Part shown: positions 11,312 through 23,114 of the stretch, piece by piece
Layout: each line of letters begins with the position of its first letter
How positions within the stretch are numbered: position 1 is the stretch's first letter
Origin: Annulohypoxylon bovei var. microspora
Lineage: Eukaryota > Ascomycota > Sordariomycetes > Xylariales > Hypoxylaceae
Direction of reading: 5' to 3'
Length of the DNA: 64,000 nucleotides
Assembly: GCA_022836615.1 (NCBI GenBank)
Contig: MU405210.1
Coordinates: 434,001-498,000, forward strand
The notes under the pieces: model-generated
The model's input: only the letters and a program-made list of their open reading frames with translations
The model's database searches: none
Told to the model about the DNA's origin: nothing
Program-made: the position numbers and the translations under genes

Positions 11312-12711
11312 TTACGTAACTAGAACGGCGGAGTAAGCAGAGAAGCCGAAGAGCATTGTGTCAAAAGTCTTGCCTAGAAGCATTAGGGCGAAGACAAATG
11401 CAGCTCCGAAGCACACTACCACTACTAGGGATATAGCCTTCTCCATAGGCTGAAGCAACAGAATCCCAATTGGGACCATCAAGATGATGCCGCTTCCAGC
11501 AGCCACAAGGCCCTTCTTTAGCGATTCCATACCTCCAGTATGCAGGTAGATTGTCGTTTTGCTGCTTGTTTCATCGGTAGTATCTCCGCGGTTCCTATTC
11601 TTGAAAACCCATCTAAACAATCTCTTCAGTGGTCATTAGAATATGAATTTCATCACAAAAGATAAATCTGCGGAGAATGGATAGGTAGGTATGTTTATGA
11701 TAACTTACAGAAAGGGGCGCATCACCATATACGAGAGCAGCAAATGTTTGATCAGCGCGTTCAGTTCGTGTGCTTAGGAAATCATCCTGGAAGGACAGGA
11801 AGTCCCAGTCGCTACTTTCTAGCACACCCTCTGCTTTTAACGTGTGGTATAGACTAGACCATTCCCGACGACTTGTTGGGGGTATTTTTTGGAGTCCATG
11901 TAATAGAAGTACAGATTCAGCTAAGAGAATAGTTAGACCAATATGAGCCATTTCTCTTAACGAAGCTGCCAACTTACAGTACCGTTTCAACCTGTTCAAA
12001 ATCATATCTGAGAGATGACTTGTGGGGTCCTCTTCCTTACACTCGGAGGGCTGTCCCATGCATGGAGTAGACAAATGATCGGCAGCTGCCTCCTTTTCGC
12101 TATTGTTCTTGCTATCTTCGCAGCAAGTAGTACTTTTATGACCAGAACAACAGCATGGCGGATGTAGACAATAGCCTGTATGGAGTGTCTGTTTCTGCAG
12201 CCGGGAAATCGGTTCTCTTTCACCTTTCTTATCCAAATCCGCTAGCATTTCTTCCATTCTAGTAATCTCACTCTGTTCATTCAATAAGAGTCGATGCCAA
12301 AGCGTATCGTATCGCCTATGATGGCTCAGATTGTGTGATAAACTTTGTAGAGCGGCAGCTCGACCTCGACCTTTGAGATTATCGGTGACTTTAGGTAATG
12401 AATTGGAAGTTAGCCTTGAAAGTCTAAAGAAACAGATATGAGAGCATTGCTTTTACGAATTTCTTGAGATGAGACGATCTTCTTCATATTACTTGTGAGG
12501 CTTCTGAAACCTAATAGAATATGTCAATAATCCGAAGCTGACTTCGCGCCGTTAACAGGAATGACGAACTGCCTTGCAGCCTCGAAGGTACTCGTTCAGC
12601 CTCACTTGAATTGTGACCTTCTGAAGATGGTACCGAGACGTTAGTGTCCCTGCTCCCGTGGGCAAATGTTGTCGAGACATGGCCGCGTTCGGCGTGGGAA
12701 AGGTTATCCAT
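11312..12711 (-). CDS. DUF6594-like fungal membrane protein
   Basis: Uncharacterised family restricted to fungi. The last exon (11312-11623) encodes two hydrophobic segments (GIILMVPIGILLL and AISLVVVVCFGAAFVFALMLL) followed by a short Ser-Ala-Tyr-Ser-Ala-Val-Leu-Val tail, the C-terminal layout of DUF6594 proteins. The preceding exon (11709 to about 12423) carries the expected helical, Leu-rich opening block (LQSLSHNLSHHRRYDTLWHR, then LLLNEQSEI) and a Cys-rich loop with CCCSGH and TTCCED. The 85-nt intron 11624-11708 has GTAAGT, branch CTAAT and acceptor AAG and keeps frame exactly. The 5' exon is uncertain: an ATG at 12711 opens a 66-codon Ser-rich frame that could be exon 1, but no strong donor joining it to the acceptor at 12424 is visible. 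The first confidently coding base is 12423. Function is unknown. Confidence 0.6.
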
Positions 12712-15587
12712 TGTACAAAGCTATAAGAGATACATTTGGTAATTGTGAAGGATGAAAATTATATCAAAATCTATTCTCGTTAGGATATTTAGTAAAGGGC
12801 AGGCTTTAATGCCTAGGTACCCAGGTATTGATATTAAAAAAGTACAATGTCTAAGAAGGCACCCAATCAGCCTTTTCTTAGAATGGACCGACAGCGATTG
12901 GACACGCTCGTATTGGCTTGAAATCTTAACTAAAGCCCTCAATTCCGAAGCTGCTGTGTGACGAGTGGCTATGGTGCGTGCAGTAGCTATTAATGATTTG
13001 TGCATCATTAGGCTTTCGTTATAATACTCTTCATGTCATTAGTAGAAAAGAATAGCACAGCCTTTTAACATTAGGGGCCGTTATATTAAACCAACAAAAG
13101 AATGCAGGGCATGTTTTATAAGGGTGGGAAGATGTGTTAACATATAGTCAAACGTAAATCAAGCGGATATACATTATTAATACATAGGTTATTTAAAAAA
13201 GGAGGTTTATTATATCTTAAATGCGTAATAATATGCAAATGGCTGTTAAGTTAAACAAGAATTACTTATATTCCAATCAATTAACCGTAATTACTTACTT
13301 ATTAACTTGTATATTAAATTTCTTCGTTTACTACTTCGCATAAGTGTTATTGAACGATGTTATAAAATTTGTGTCGAACTTTGTGAATCTTTTATTTCCC
13401 CTCTTCTTTAACCAATCCCTTATTTATTTACCTAGGTACTTATTTACCTATTAAGTAATTATTCCTTCGTTGTCATAGATGGTGGATAACGGGGATAGGA
13501 TCTTATATTTGGAAAAGAGCTTTAAATGCTGTCTTTTTATGCGAGGTGCTCAAATACCTCCATAGCGGTACCTTTCATCCAGGTACATTTTATTTGTCAT
13601 ATTATTTAAGTAAATAAGTAACCCAGTTATCGAAGGATTTCTTTCTGTGGATTACTTCGATAGTCGACCCGGCTATTTATCGTGGATAGGTACTTAAGTA
13701 AGTGTATGTTTCCCTACCTACCTATGTACTCTACATAAGCAAAAATGGGACCAACCGAATCGAATAGCCGCATGATGTTAGAAATTGCCGTGAAATTAAG
13801 AAAGCGCTGCTATGTGCCACCTAAAGGAAACTTACTCGTTTAAAACGCAATTCCTTGTTAAGTATGATCTTGTTAGCGAAATGTTCTGGAAGATTGTGGT
13901 GCCGCATTTGCAAGTCAATTGTAATGCTACTTCTTAACGTGCCATATCTCCCATCATGATTAAAGATTACTCGCGCTGAACGAGGTCTCAATGTTCGATC
14001 CCTGACCTCTATCCATGATTAAGGCAATAAGTAATAGTACGTGAGGCTTTATGGTACCTACTTAGTGTAACACGAAGTGGCTCGTGCGATATCGGATTAG
14101 CTAATGTTAGTCGAGGTGTCGTGTATCCATTATTCTGATATTATGTTAATTATTAAAATACCGGTACTGGTTTTGTTGAAGCTGATGACTTTTGCCAATT
14201 AGGTAAGGGATAAAGACAATAAAATGTCAACATGAATACCCAACCATTACATTAGCTACCTTTCTTATATCTACGATGTTAAGAAATCTAACTAACTAAT
14301 AACTATATAAGTTACATCATGCGGCTTAAATTACAACCTAAGAAGTACTAGTCTAAGTAGGTGCTTACCTGGAAGTTGGCATGAACCTTGGAAAGATTTG
14401 GACTGGTCCCGGGGTACATACCTACATAGCTACCCCGCCATATAGTGTTCCCCGCATAAATAATTGATCCGATATCTCTAACACCCGAAGTATAGATTCC
14501 CTGGATTTTTGTTCCCTGAAAGCCATCCTCTTATATCACTACAATAATTTGGTTTTGACGATCTTGATGTCTAAGACATGATATATGTTTACGCTCCATC
14601 CTTTATGGGCCATAATCAATCTACTCTATCTATATATGTCCGTGCACCTTGTCGGACTCGTATCTAACTTCCTGGCGCGAAGGAAATAAATTACTTGTGA
14701 TGATGATAATGATGATGATTGGCCAAAACTGGCCAACTGGCGCGTTAGATCCAAACTTGTCAGCGGAGCCGCATCTTTTTTCCAGGGAGTGCAGTCCATG
14801 AAGCCCCAAGGAGGACTAGGGTACAGTAAGCAAAAGCGGACTACACTAGGTTAGTCGTAATAGTTCTGTAGCCATCCTCTAATCAAGGAGGTAAGGAACA
14901 AGTACCTACATAAGATTTAAGTTATATTATCTCGGTTAACAAGCTGCCCTATGTCAGTCATTTGATTTATGTCCAAACCTACCTTGTTAAAATTCAAAGC
15001 TAGATATTCAGAAGCTAGTCGCCGCCCGAAGAGTTCACCGTTTAAACGTACCTAAGAAAATGTTGGCAAGGGCTTAATACGGTACAAGAAGAGACACTCC
15101 ACTTTCAGCACAACAATGGGACAACTACATCGATGAGTAACAGTTCAAGTAGAAGAGAACTGAGCGGATACACCCAAGGCCGGTTCAGCATTAGCTTTCA
15201 TATATTAATAGTATCTCTAAGGGGTGAAATTAACCGAAACCATCGTGGACAAGGAATAGTCCAAGGTAATGAGGTGATCAAATCGTCTTCAATACAGTAG
15301 CGCGGTGGGGTCGTGTAAGAATCGACAGAACTCCAACCCTTTGCTTCCCATCATTTCTTCAAAGACCCACTCCATACGAATCAACAGACGCGGTAGATTA
15401 TGACCCTTAGCCCTTGTACTCGGATCTCGGAATATAGCATGGATATAAATCTCATTAGACTCATATGATGGGTAGGCGGTTTATAAAAGGACCATGATCG
15501 TCTAGTAGTCATGTCTCCTGGTCATCTTCGCTGAAAGATACCAGCGTTCCAGTTCTGACGCTTCGATATTAATTTAAACCGAATCAT
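12712..15587. other. Gene-free AT-rich desert
   Basis: Very AT-rich (especially 13000-14350) with no frame worth calling. It contains a GAT trinucleotide microsatellite at 14698-14720 and ACCTAGGT at 13430. Confidence 0.55.
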
Positions 15588-15926
15588 TTATTTGCTACAC
15601 AAGTTAGCTATAGACAAGTTACAATCTGTCCAATGTGTGGCTTCCCATCGTCGAGCAGGCCGAGCCATCGGTACGAGAGGTTCATTCACACCTTCGGTAA
15701 TTTCAACTAACCTATTAATACAGTGAGTCGCGTCCTCCGACCATAGTATCGCTGCCCCCTGGGCCGACCAGAAGTTCGAGACCAAGAAATAATCAGAGTG
15801 CGAGCTCGGGGCGGCGGAACCCTCAGCTGCAACACCCAGGCAGGCGGAATGGTACTTCAATTGGCACGACAATAACTTCGCGTTAGTAAATGTCGGATCG
15901 GTTGGTGAAAGACACGGCTTCTTCAT
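15588..15926 (-). CDS. Hypothetical protein (112 aa), doubtful
   Basis: ATG-initiated frame that is clearly less AT-rich than the surrounding desert. The translation is of ordinary globular composition with several Trp and Cys residues (e.g. SNFWSAQGAAILWSEDA, RRWEATHWTDC) but matches no family I know. No intron, signal peptide or membrane segment is seen. It could be a surviving exon of a decayed gene, or an orphan. No neighbouring gene within 1.5 kb helps to assign a role. Confidence 0.25.
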   Translation of the reverse strand: MKKPCLSPTDPTFTNAKLLSCQLKYHSACLGVAAEGSAAPSSHSDYFLVSNFWSAQGAAILWSEDATHCINRLVEITEGVNEPLVPMARPARRWEATHWTDCNLSIANLCSK

Positions 15927-17479
15927 TGGCTTGGTAGGGGGACCATGCGGCTATTCTTAGAGGACTGAGAAGAGGGACTAGGTAAAATGTATATTGCATG
16001 CCGAATATGCAACCACATAGATCACAGTTTAATGGACGTTGAGACGGTACCCCTACGTCAATCTTTTTAAGTTTGGTCGTCTTCTATCCTGAGAGAGGTA
16101 CGCATTGTATCCATAGTTATGAGTGTTCTAGAGAACCTGTACCTTATTTCAAATTTGTGGTGTCTTGGCAACCTACCTAGATAAAGCCATTAGCATCTAT
16201 GGATGATAAGAATTATAATAGGTAGGTAGGTAGCATAGAATAGCTTAGGAGCTTCATGTACCTACAAGTACAAAATTGGACCCGCCTCATCAAAATATTA
16301 CCTATTTGATAGAAGTCTACGAACAAGCTACGAAAGGATCGCGATGATCTTCCCGCGTGATGGGACCGGACTGTGGCTGACAATGGTTGGAGAATTTCCG
16401 CGCGGGACCCTGGAAGTTTAGTTTTGCATACGTTAATCCGTACCTGCAGACATATCCAGATACATACCTTGCGGTACCAGACTCAGGGGCTTGCAATAGA
16501 AATCATCCGATGTGGCTTGAATGTGATGTATCACCTGCATACCTAGTAGTATATCCAGATAGGCATTCTGCTATGAGGCGAGCCTGGGGAGGTAGTCGCA
16601 TACTCTTAATGATCGCAAGGGCTGAGTAAGGCAAGAAAAGATAAGGTTAGAAGGCACCCCGGTCCAGGTGAAGATCGTTCGTCGATCAAAAATACATAGA
16701 AAAAGAATTGTTATGTAAACAATGGTGCGATGAAGGCAAATGTGACAGGCATGAGCAAGCGAAATCACCGATGATCTAAAGTAAGAAATAAAGGTCGATG
16801 ATCCTTCCTCGATTGAGTTTTAAAGCTCCTCAGGGTAAAAGTTATATATGCTATTCCTTTCGCGGCGACTTTTATCGTTGTTTTTTAATGTGATCAGAAT
16901 CTAGAGGCTCTTATGAAGGCACACAGCCTTGCTGGACTTGTTAGTGTTGTTATGTTTCAACGCTCTAACCAACAGGGGCTATCTGATAATGCCACCTCGA
17001 GCAGTCCCGTCCAGAATGCAGCTCGCTCCATAGACGTTAATGTAATCTGTTAGTTAGTTGAAGAGCTTGGGCTTGATTGATCATTGATTGCGAGTTTTGA
17101 TCGCATTGTCTAGGTAGTATTGCGTGGCCACATTTCAGCTAGCTTGAGCTTGTAGATGTGACAGGAAGCTTGCCCATTTCGATCCGCTTGCATACATGAC
17201 CAGGGTGACGCTGCTCAATTAGGAAAGCCGCTGACACATTTTCAATATTTCAGTCAAGGGCACTGTCTCCGCAAGCGAATTGATGGCCTGCATTTAGCAG
17301 CTGAAGCGATGTAGTCGCCGACTATATCTCTTTCTTTTCAGCCTGCTCCCTCGCGGTCGATGATAAAATGTCGTCTCACCCGGTACCGTATCGTCCGGTG
17401 CGTTTATCACGCTATGTTTTGACATCGCCCTGTCTTGTGTCATATTCAGACCCAGCGCCAGGGCGGACGACGAACAAAT
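15927..17479. other. Intergenic region upstream of the membrane-protein gene
   Basis: No supportable gene. GGTAGGTAGGTAG at 16221-16233 belongs to the dispersed repeat motif. An 80-codon frame at 16387-16629 has no recognisable feature. Confidence 0.5.
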
Positions 17480-19499
17480 ATGGATAATCTTAGGCCCATA
17501 ACTCGTTGGATACTGCACCTTGGTTTACAGATATCATTTTGCGCCTTCTTAGCTGCGTGTTTCCCTGTTTCTGGACGCCAAACCACCACAATCGTGCTGC
17601 CAGGCAACGTCAGCAATCACGGGTCGGCAAACCTCATTTGCACACCGGCCGGCTGGACAGATGTCGCGCTTTTCTACCTCGGAAATTTTGTCGCTCATGC
17701 TGCGACGGTCAGAGTATCCCCGGGCGAGCCACTCTTGGATAGAATTGTGAACTCAATCGCAGTTTTACTCTTTCCCCAGGCCGGAGCCATGAAGGGCCTT
17801 AATGCCATCTTCCGATGCGCGGTGCTTGAGAAGTCGCCTCTCCAAAGAGCTGCCAGGTCGGGTGCTCTTTGTATGGTGGTCAGATCTCCGGAGTGGAAAC
17901 CAATGCCTGGCGAGTCAATTCAGGGTCTCTCTTATATGGGGTTAGAAACGGCAAAACGTAAGTGCATCTAAAATTAGCGTCTTGAGAGCTATGTCCATTA
18001 ACTTATCAAATAGAGTTCAAGAAGAGTTATCTATCAGTGAAGTTCAATAACAACCCTGAGGCCGAGCTAGATGAACTGTAAGATCTCAATGCACGAGCTC
18101 ATACAGTGTACCATTCCTGACGCTATAGAATAGCCGCCAGCTAGAAGCACCTGTCGCAACAACTATATGGATGTCACCATGGCTACGACCAGGTTCAAGA
18201 ATGTTCTGGATGTATACTGACACGTTATTTCCCTGGGTTCCCTGGGGTCGCGAGATACATGGCGTTTGCAAGCTCCCGCACGGTTACACACTTGCTTTCG
18301 TTCCCCGGCACGCGAAGGTGAGGTCGACGAAGCCTCAGGATGAAGCACAGGGCAACGAGCTCGAAGAGAGATTTGACAGTACGATATCTGCATCCTTCAG
18401 CACAATTAAAGCAGTTGTCGCGATTTTACAGACATTGTACGCCTCCTTCACCTTATACCGAACCCGAGGGGACCAATTAACTCAATACGGATACGCGGCT
18501 TTTGGCCTGACGGTGACTCCGTACTTGGTTATGTCCATTATAAACCTCATTGGGAATATGTTGACCCCCGAATATGCGGCCCTATATATGGTAAGATCTG
18601 ACATTATGAAGGAGGCAAGAGGGAGGGGAGCCGTGATCGATGGTGAGGTTGGCGAGATTGTACCAGCTGATTATTCTGCTTGGACTTTTGGAGTTCCGAA
18701 CGAGTTCTCTGGGTCTTTTACGCCGATGGATGAAGGTCGCCTAGGATTAACGAATATCGCATACTCTTCGTCAGATACAGTGGTACGCCAACTATCGAAG
18801 GTCGAATCGACGAACAATCTCGAGTCCACGAATAATACTATCGACGACACGACCCCACCAGCACCCTCCCAGCAGCAAATCCACGAAGATAAGGAAGCCT
18901 CGAGGGTAGAACACGACAAGAAACTCGTGGGAGATGCGGAAACACCGATTGAAGTTAGACTAATGGGCCTTGAAGCGCTTAAATCCGATTCGGAACCTGA
19001 ACCTGAGCCTGTCTTGCTGATTCCGAACTGCGGAAACTTTGCGACAACACGTCGCCCAGTGAACAACTTGCCCACAGGGATATCTGATATTAGCCAACTC
19101 TCTCATCACCAGCGCTCCAGAGTCAACCATAGCGGCCTAATCATGTACCTAGTTATTCAAGCCGTGAATCTCGTTATTACCGGCATCTCTATCGCCGTTA
19201 TCGGAGGGCTATCCGGCTTCCATAAGGGCAACAGCACAACAGCGCAGCGTGTGTGGACCATGATGTGGCTCGCGTTTGGGTTCTTGATGGGTCCTAACTT
19301 CGTAGCGCTTCCTTCTGCAACGTCGCTAGTTACCTTATTCAGATCCTCAAAGCGAGAGGACCAAGATCCCGAGTCGTCAAGATATTTTTTCACCTGGGGA
19401 TTCATCACTACCCTCATCTATGGCGTCCCTGGTTTCGGAGGATATGTTGTAGTGGGCAAGATGCTGTATGAGTATGGCAACTGCATTTCGATCGATTAA
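17480..19499 (+). CDS. Uncharacterised multi-pass membrane protein (635 aa)
   Basis: Three exons, 17480-17957, 18014-18077 and 18134-19499, joined by introns of 56 nt (GTAAGT...ATAG) and 56 nt (GTAAGA, branch CTGAC, ...ATAG); the sum is 636 codons. The start is the ATG at 17480, directly before a hydrophobic N-terminal segment (WILHLGLQISFCAFLAACF). A conserved-looking block follows: CTPAGWTDVALFYLGNFVAH and RAARSGALCMVVRS, a layout I associate with a broad family of uncharacterised ascomycete transmembrane proteins. Further hydrophobic segments occur after about residue 260 (IKAVVAILQTLYASF, FGLTVTPYLVMSIINLIG) and near the C-terminus (YLVIQAVNLVITGISIAVIGG, MMWLAFGFLMGPNFVAL, GFITTLIYGVPGFGGYVVV), giving about six spans. 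Between them is a polar, acidic loop of about 150 residues. No catalytic motif is visible, so transport, sensing or scaffold roles cannot be separated. Confidence 0.85.
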
Positions 19500-20541
19500 A
19501 CACCGCATCCCTAAGTCTACAGACTAGCCGAAACGACAATAAGCTCCGAAATCTTGATGTTCTTCGCCTGATTTAAAGAAACATGAGACTCAGCCGAGAC
19601 GACCCTCGCGCGGTGTAGTATGTAAGGCGAAACACGACCGGTTGTCGGGGAGGACAAGAGCTTCCCATTCAGCTATTTCATACTGCGTTATCACCTTGAG
19701 CTGCGACGGCACCGATACGATCTCGGCCCTTAATAAGCAGTATAGTCATTGACTAGGCAGCTTAGGCACGACAAGCTTCAAAAATGTATAGCTATGCTTA
19801 GCAGGACGACAAAACGGCTTCTACTCATAAGCGAAGGAGCCCAAGAGCGAATTGTCAATGTGGTCGGGGGCGCATCAAAGTGAGTGACAATGATAGGTAG
19901 CAACGATATGAATAACAGTAGGAAGTTATATCAGGAGTTAACGTGAACATTCATTGTATGCCCCCTTGGATACGATATTATATATAATTACATGATCGGT
20001 TGATGGAATAAGAGAAAAGAATTATTAGAGATTGATGTTTACCTAAGCTATGTTACCTAAGCCATACTTACCTAAGATATGCTTACCTAATCATCGGATC
20101 TATGATTACCTAATCGATGTCATTTGATAATTAATCTGTTAGTACGATAACTTACGTAACTCTCAATATAATTGTAAGCGGTAATCCTTATAAAGAGATC
20201 AACTATAAGCTTATGTGCTTTCCGATACGATGGCGCAATTCCGCCCCAAGGTTCCGAAACGCCGGGTTTAATCTTAGAGCTTTAATAACGAGTCAGCGCA
20301 ACCAACCCCCCGCTAAATATATTTTAAGAAATTCAGAATGCAAGTATTGTTACACTCTTTTGTAGTGATCGCCTTATTAAGAAAGACCCGGGAAACTGGT
20401 CGTGTTATAAGAAGGCGATACAAGGCGCTTCTATTACCTATTACGTCATCTCGGTCTGTATGTTAGAGCAAAGAGTCGCGTTACTACTCAATTACCAACC
20501 ATTGCGCTGTACGCCAAGCGCCCTTTAACCGGCCGGGGATC
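19500..20541. other. Intergenic region with a degenerate tandem repeat
   Basis: No gene is supported between the membrane-protein gene and the cystinosin-like gene. The only structure noted is the TTACCTAA array at 20039-20119. Confidence 0.55.
20039..20119. repeat. Degenerate 15-bp tandem repeat (TTACCTAAG units)
   Basis: Five units beginning at about 20039, 20053, 20068, 20083 and 20106 share TTACCTAA followed by a variable tail (GCTATG, GCCATAC, GATATGC, TCATCGG, TCGATG). Spacing is 14-15 bp for the first four and 23 bp before the last. Function unknown; it lies about 420 bp upstream of the cystinosin-like start codon. Confidence 0.7.
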
Positions 20542-21427
20542 ATGAGTTTCCTCGAGTTCCTCTCCGCCTTATTCGGGTGGATATATACATTATCCTGGTC
20601 ATTGTCGTTCTACTCTCAGCCTATACTGAATATTCGAAGGAAGTCGACCTCCGGTACTACCGTAGACTTTCCCTTCATCAACGCCCTCGGTACCTTAATT
20701 ATACCCTGTATACTACGGTCACATTCTCTAATGTTGTTTAGGGTTTCTTACTTATCTCATATATAATGCCGTGTTCTATTCATCTCCAGTCATACGCTAT
20801 CAATATGCTCTCCGTAATCATGACCACACGCCGACTGTTGCGGTCAACGACATCGTCTTCGCTGCTCATGCGTTTGTGATCTCTACGATCCTTACTAGTC
20901 AGTATTTCCTGCCCTCGATCTGGGGCTTCGACCGCGCCCCAGGAACCCGGCCGTCGCGCCTCATGCTCGGCGTCGCGAGCGGATCCCTCGTCGCCGTCGC
21001 TATCATCATCTTCGTCGTCGCATCCGTGCCCGCGGGCGCGGACCCGAAGACCGCGTGGGCATGGTTGGACGTCATCTACACGCTCTCGTACGTCAAGCTG
21101 CTGATCACGCTGGTCAAGTACGCCCCGCAGCTGGTGTATAACTTTCGGAAGCGCAGCACGAAGGGCTGGAGCATATGGCAGATCCTGCTGGATTTCCTGG
21201 GCGGCCTCCTGAGCATCGCGCAGCTTATCATCGATTCCTGGCTCCAGGGCGACTGGTCCGGTCTCACTGGAAATCCTGTCAAATTCGCGCTGGGCAACGT
21301 CAGCATGCTGTATGATGTGGTCTTCATGACGCAGCATTATGTGCTCTATCGCGAGGACGATTCGACTAAAGATGGTGAGAGAGATTCGCTTCTTGAGAGA
21401 GGCGAAGATAGACGGAGATTAGATTAG
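20542..21427 (+). CDS. Cystinosin-type PQ-loop transporter (277 aa)
   Basis: Two exons, 20542-20689 and 20742-21427, with a 52-nt intron (GTACCT donor, CTAAT branch, TTTAG acceptor) that restores the family motif NALGFLTY across the junction. The cystinosin/ERS1 family exports cystine from the lysosome or vacuole with protons. Two PQ-loop repeats are visible: the first near residues 25-36 (FYSQPILNIRRKST, with SQP in place of the usual PQ triplet spacing) and the second near 175-195 (KYAPQLVYNFRKRSTKGWS). About seven hydrophobic segments and the conserved C-terminal block (LQGDWSGLTGNPVKFALGN, then YDVVFMTQHYVLYR) agree with the family, as does the length. The acidic/polar tail ends with a possible SLLERG sorting-like stretch. 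The second exon from about 20930 to 21200 is markedly GC-rich. Vacuolar localisation is inferred from the family. Confidence 0.93.
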
Positions 21428-23114
21428 GCGCATGACGTTCTACACCTTTTCCCGCCACCGCTGGATTGTAATTTAATTATGGGTTATAAATCGTGTATGA
21501 ATACCACATACGACGCTGTCGAGGAAAGAGCCTCGGCCATATATACACGATTATCAAGGGACTTATTAAGAGCTATGTGGGTGACAGCTTATACACATAT
21601 ACTTGTACCTGACAATAGATGACCGACACTCTATAGAGCTCCTATTAGTCCTCGGAGTGGTGGTTTATTCGTGTGTATAGGAAGAAGAGATAAGCGATAT
21701 CAGTGAAAGCACCAGCTCCATGTTTCAACATGTGTGTCCTCACGAGGCAAATTGGAATATGAGAATTACTATGAGTTTAATACGAACTTTCCATAAAGAC
21801 CTGGCATTTGAAACCTAAATCAAAGAGGATAGTGAGATTTGGTGTTAGGTAATGATGACCTACAAAAACTAGACCTCAGAAGACGTTTGCATTCAAGACT
21901 TGAATTGAATGTATCAACTAGTTAAGAGGAAAAATCTCATCTAAAACACCCCTCGCTAAAACTCTGAGCAAGCGATCAATGCTGATACAATGTCTACTAT
22001 GATCAGCAGAGAGAATTGATTCTATTAAGACAAGATTAGGCGATCACATGCCTTAACTATTCTTCTTATTATCATGTATATAGGCCTAGCATCAAGGTGT
22101 TTCTGGGACATATCCATGTAACTAGGTATTTAACGTGGCATTCGTTTAAATTGTTTATAATTGGGCAGGGCGAAGCAAGTGGCAGAATAATCGAGAGACG
22201 GATACATACAACCTGTTGATTGGCGTCGATCTAGTCGGCTAAGTCAAACAAACATTAGACATGATACACATCATTTGTTGGAACGAGCCAGGCATATGGA
22301 ATTTCCCATGTCCCGGGTCGATTCCCGTCAAACAAGACCGGTATCACGTTAGACACGATCTCGTCTACAGCAAAACTCTAAGCAGTTTGGAGAAGTGAAA
22401 CGGTTGGTGAATTAATGTTAATAAGGAGTACAAAGGAAACATAGAAATACCTAAACAAAGGGAAATACGATTAGAATTGAAATGTTTTACAACGGCTAGG
22501 TACCTACAGGTGGATATAAAACCCCCCTTTTTAAATGTCGCACATCATCCAATTGGCTAGGATTTATAGGTAGCTGTGCCCCAGGTTTTCACTAAAACAC
22601 GGTATGCTAATTACAGAACGTTTAGGCTTCGTGGGCTCCATAAAAAGGCCTGGTGCCGTACCCCGGAAACCTACAGCTGCCAAACTACCCTACATACCTA
22701 GGTACCGTTCAGCTGGTCCCGCTTACCGGTACCAGCTTTTTACGTATCACAGGGCTATCCCTTACCGACATAATAACCTTAGAGGTACCAGGGATTCCCA
22801 ATTCCACGCTAGGCGAAGCCGAGAAATTCAAGGCTTGCTGGACTTCCTATGTAAATTCCCAAGGCCAAATCAGCGATCTCGCAATCCTGTAATCTATGCA
22901 CGCCACGTTTGTTGATGACTGCAACTGAAAAAAAAACCGACAAAAAAAGTAAAAAGCAGCCACATATAACGTGTTCACAATTCACTCAAGTCGTCGACAA
23001 GGGAGGAATTCAATTCCATTGTTTTGTTAAGCCAGTTCATGGCATTTAGTAGTGTTTAATTCCGACCTTCTCGTCAATTGCGGCCCAATTGACCCAGTCA
23101 CATGCGCATCGAAG
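21428..23114. other. Intergenic region, nothing certain
   Basis: No supportable gene. Two overlapping frames at 22604-22915 look moderately protein-like but one starts only at GTG and neither shows a domain. GGGTCGATTCCC at about 22316-22328 resembles a T-arm but lacks a complete tRNA fold. ACCTAGGT occurs at 22696. Confidence 0.5.

Noticed and set aside
13975..14012. GAGGTC...GACCTC hairpin with TTCGATCCC inside
   Set aside because: Short stem with a loop of unspecific sequence and no other tRNA arms; could be chance.
20900..21337. Long antisense frame opposite the cystinosin-like gene (also opposite the GMC and rhodopsin-like genes)
   Set aside because: Antisense frames stay open because the sense exons are GC-rich; translations are Arg/Asp/Gly-rich without domains.
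22290..22345. CCCGGGTCGATTCCCG, another T-arm-like sequence
   Set aside because: The loop is one base short of the TTCRANY consensus and no complete cloverleaf can be drawn.
22604..22915. Two overlapping protein-like frames
   Set aside because: One frame begins at GTG only, neither has a domain or splice signals, and they exclude each other.
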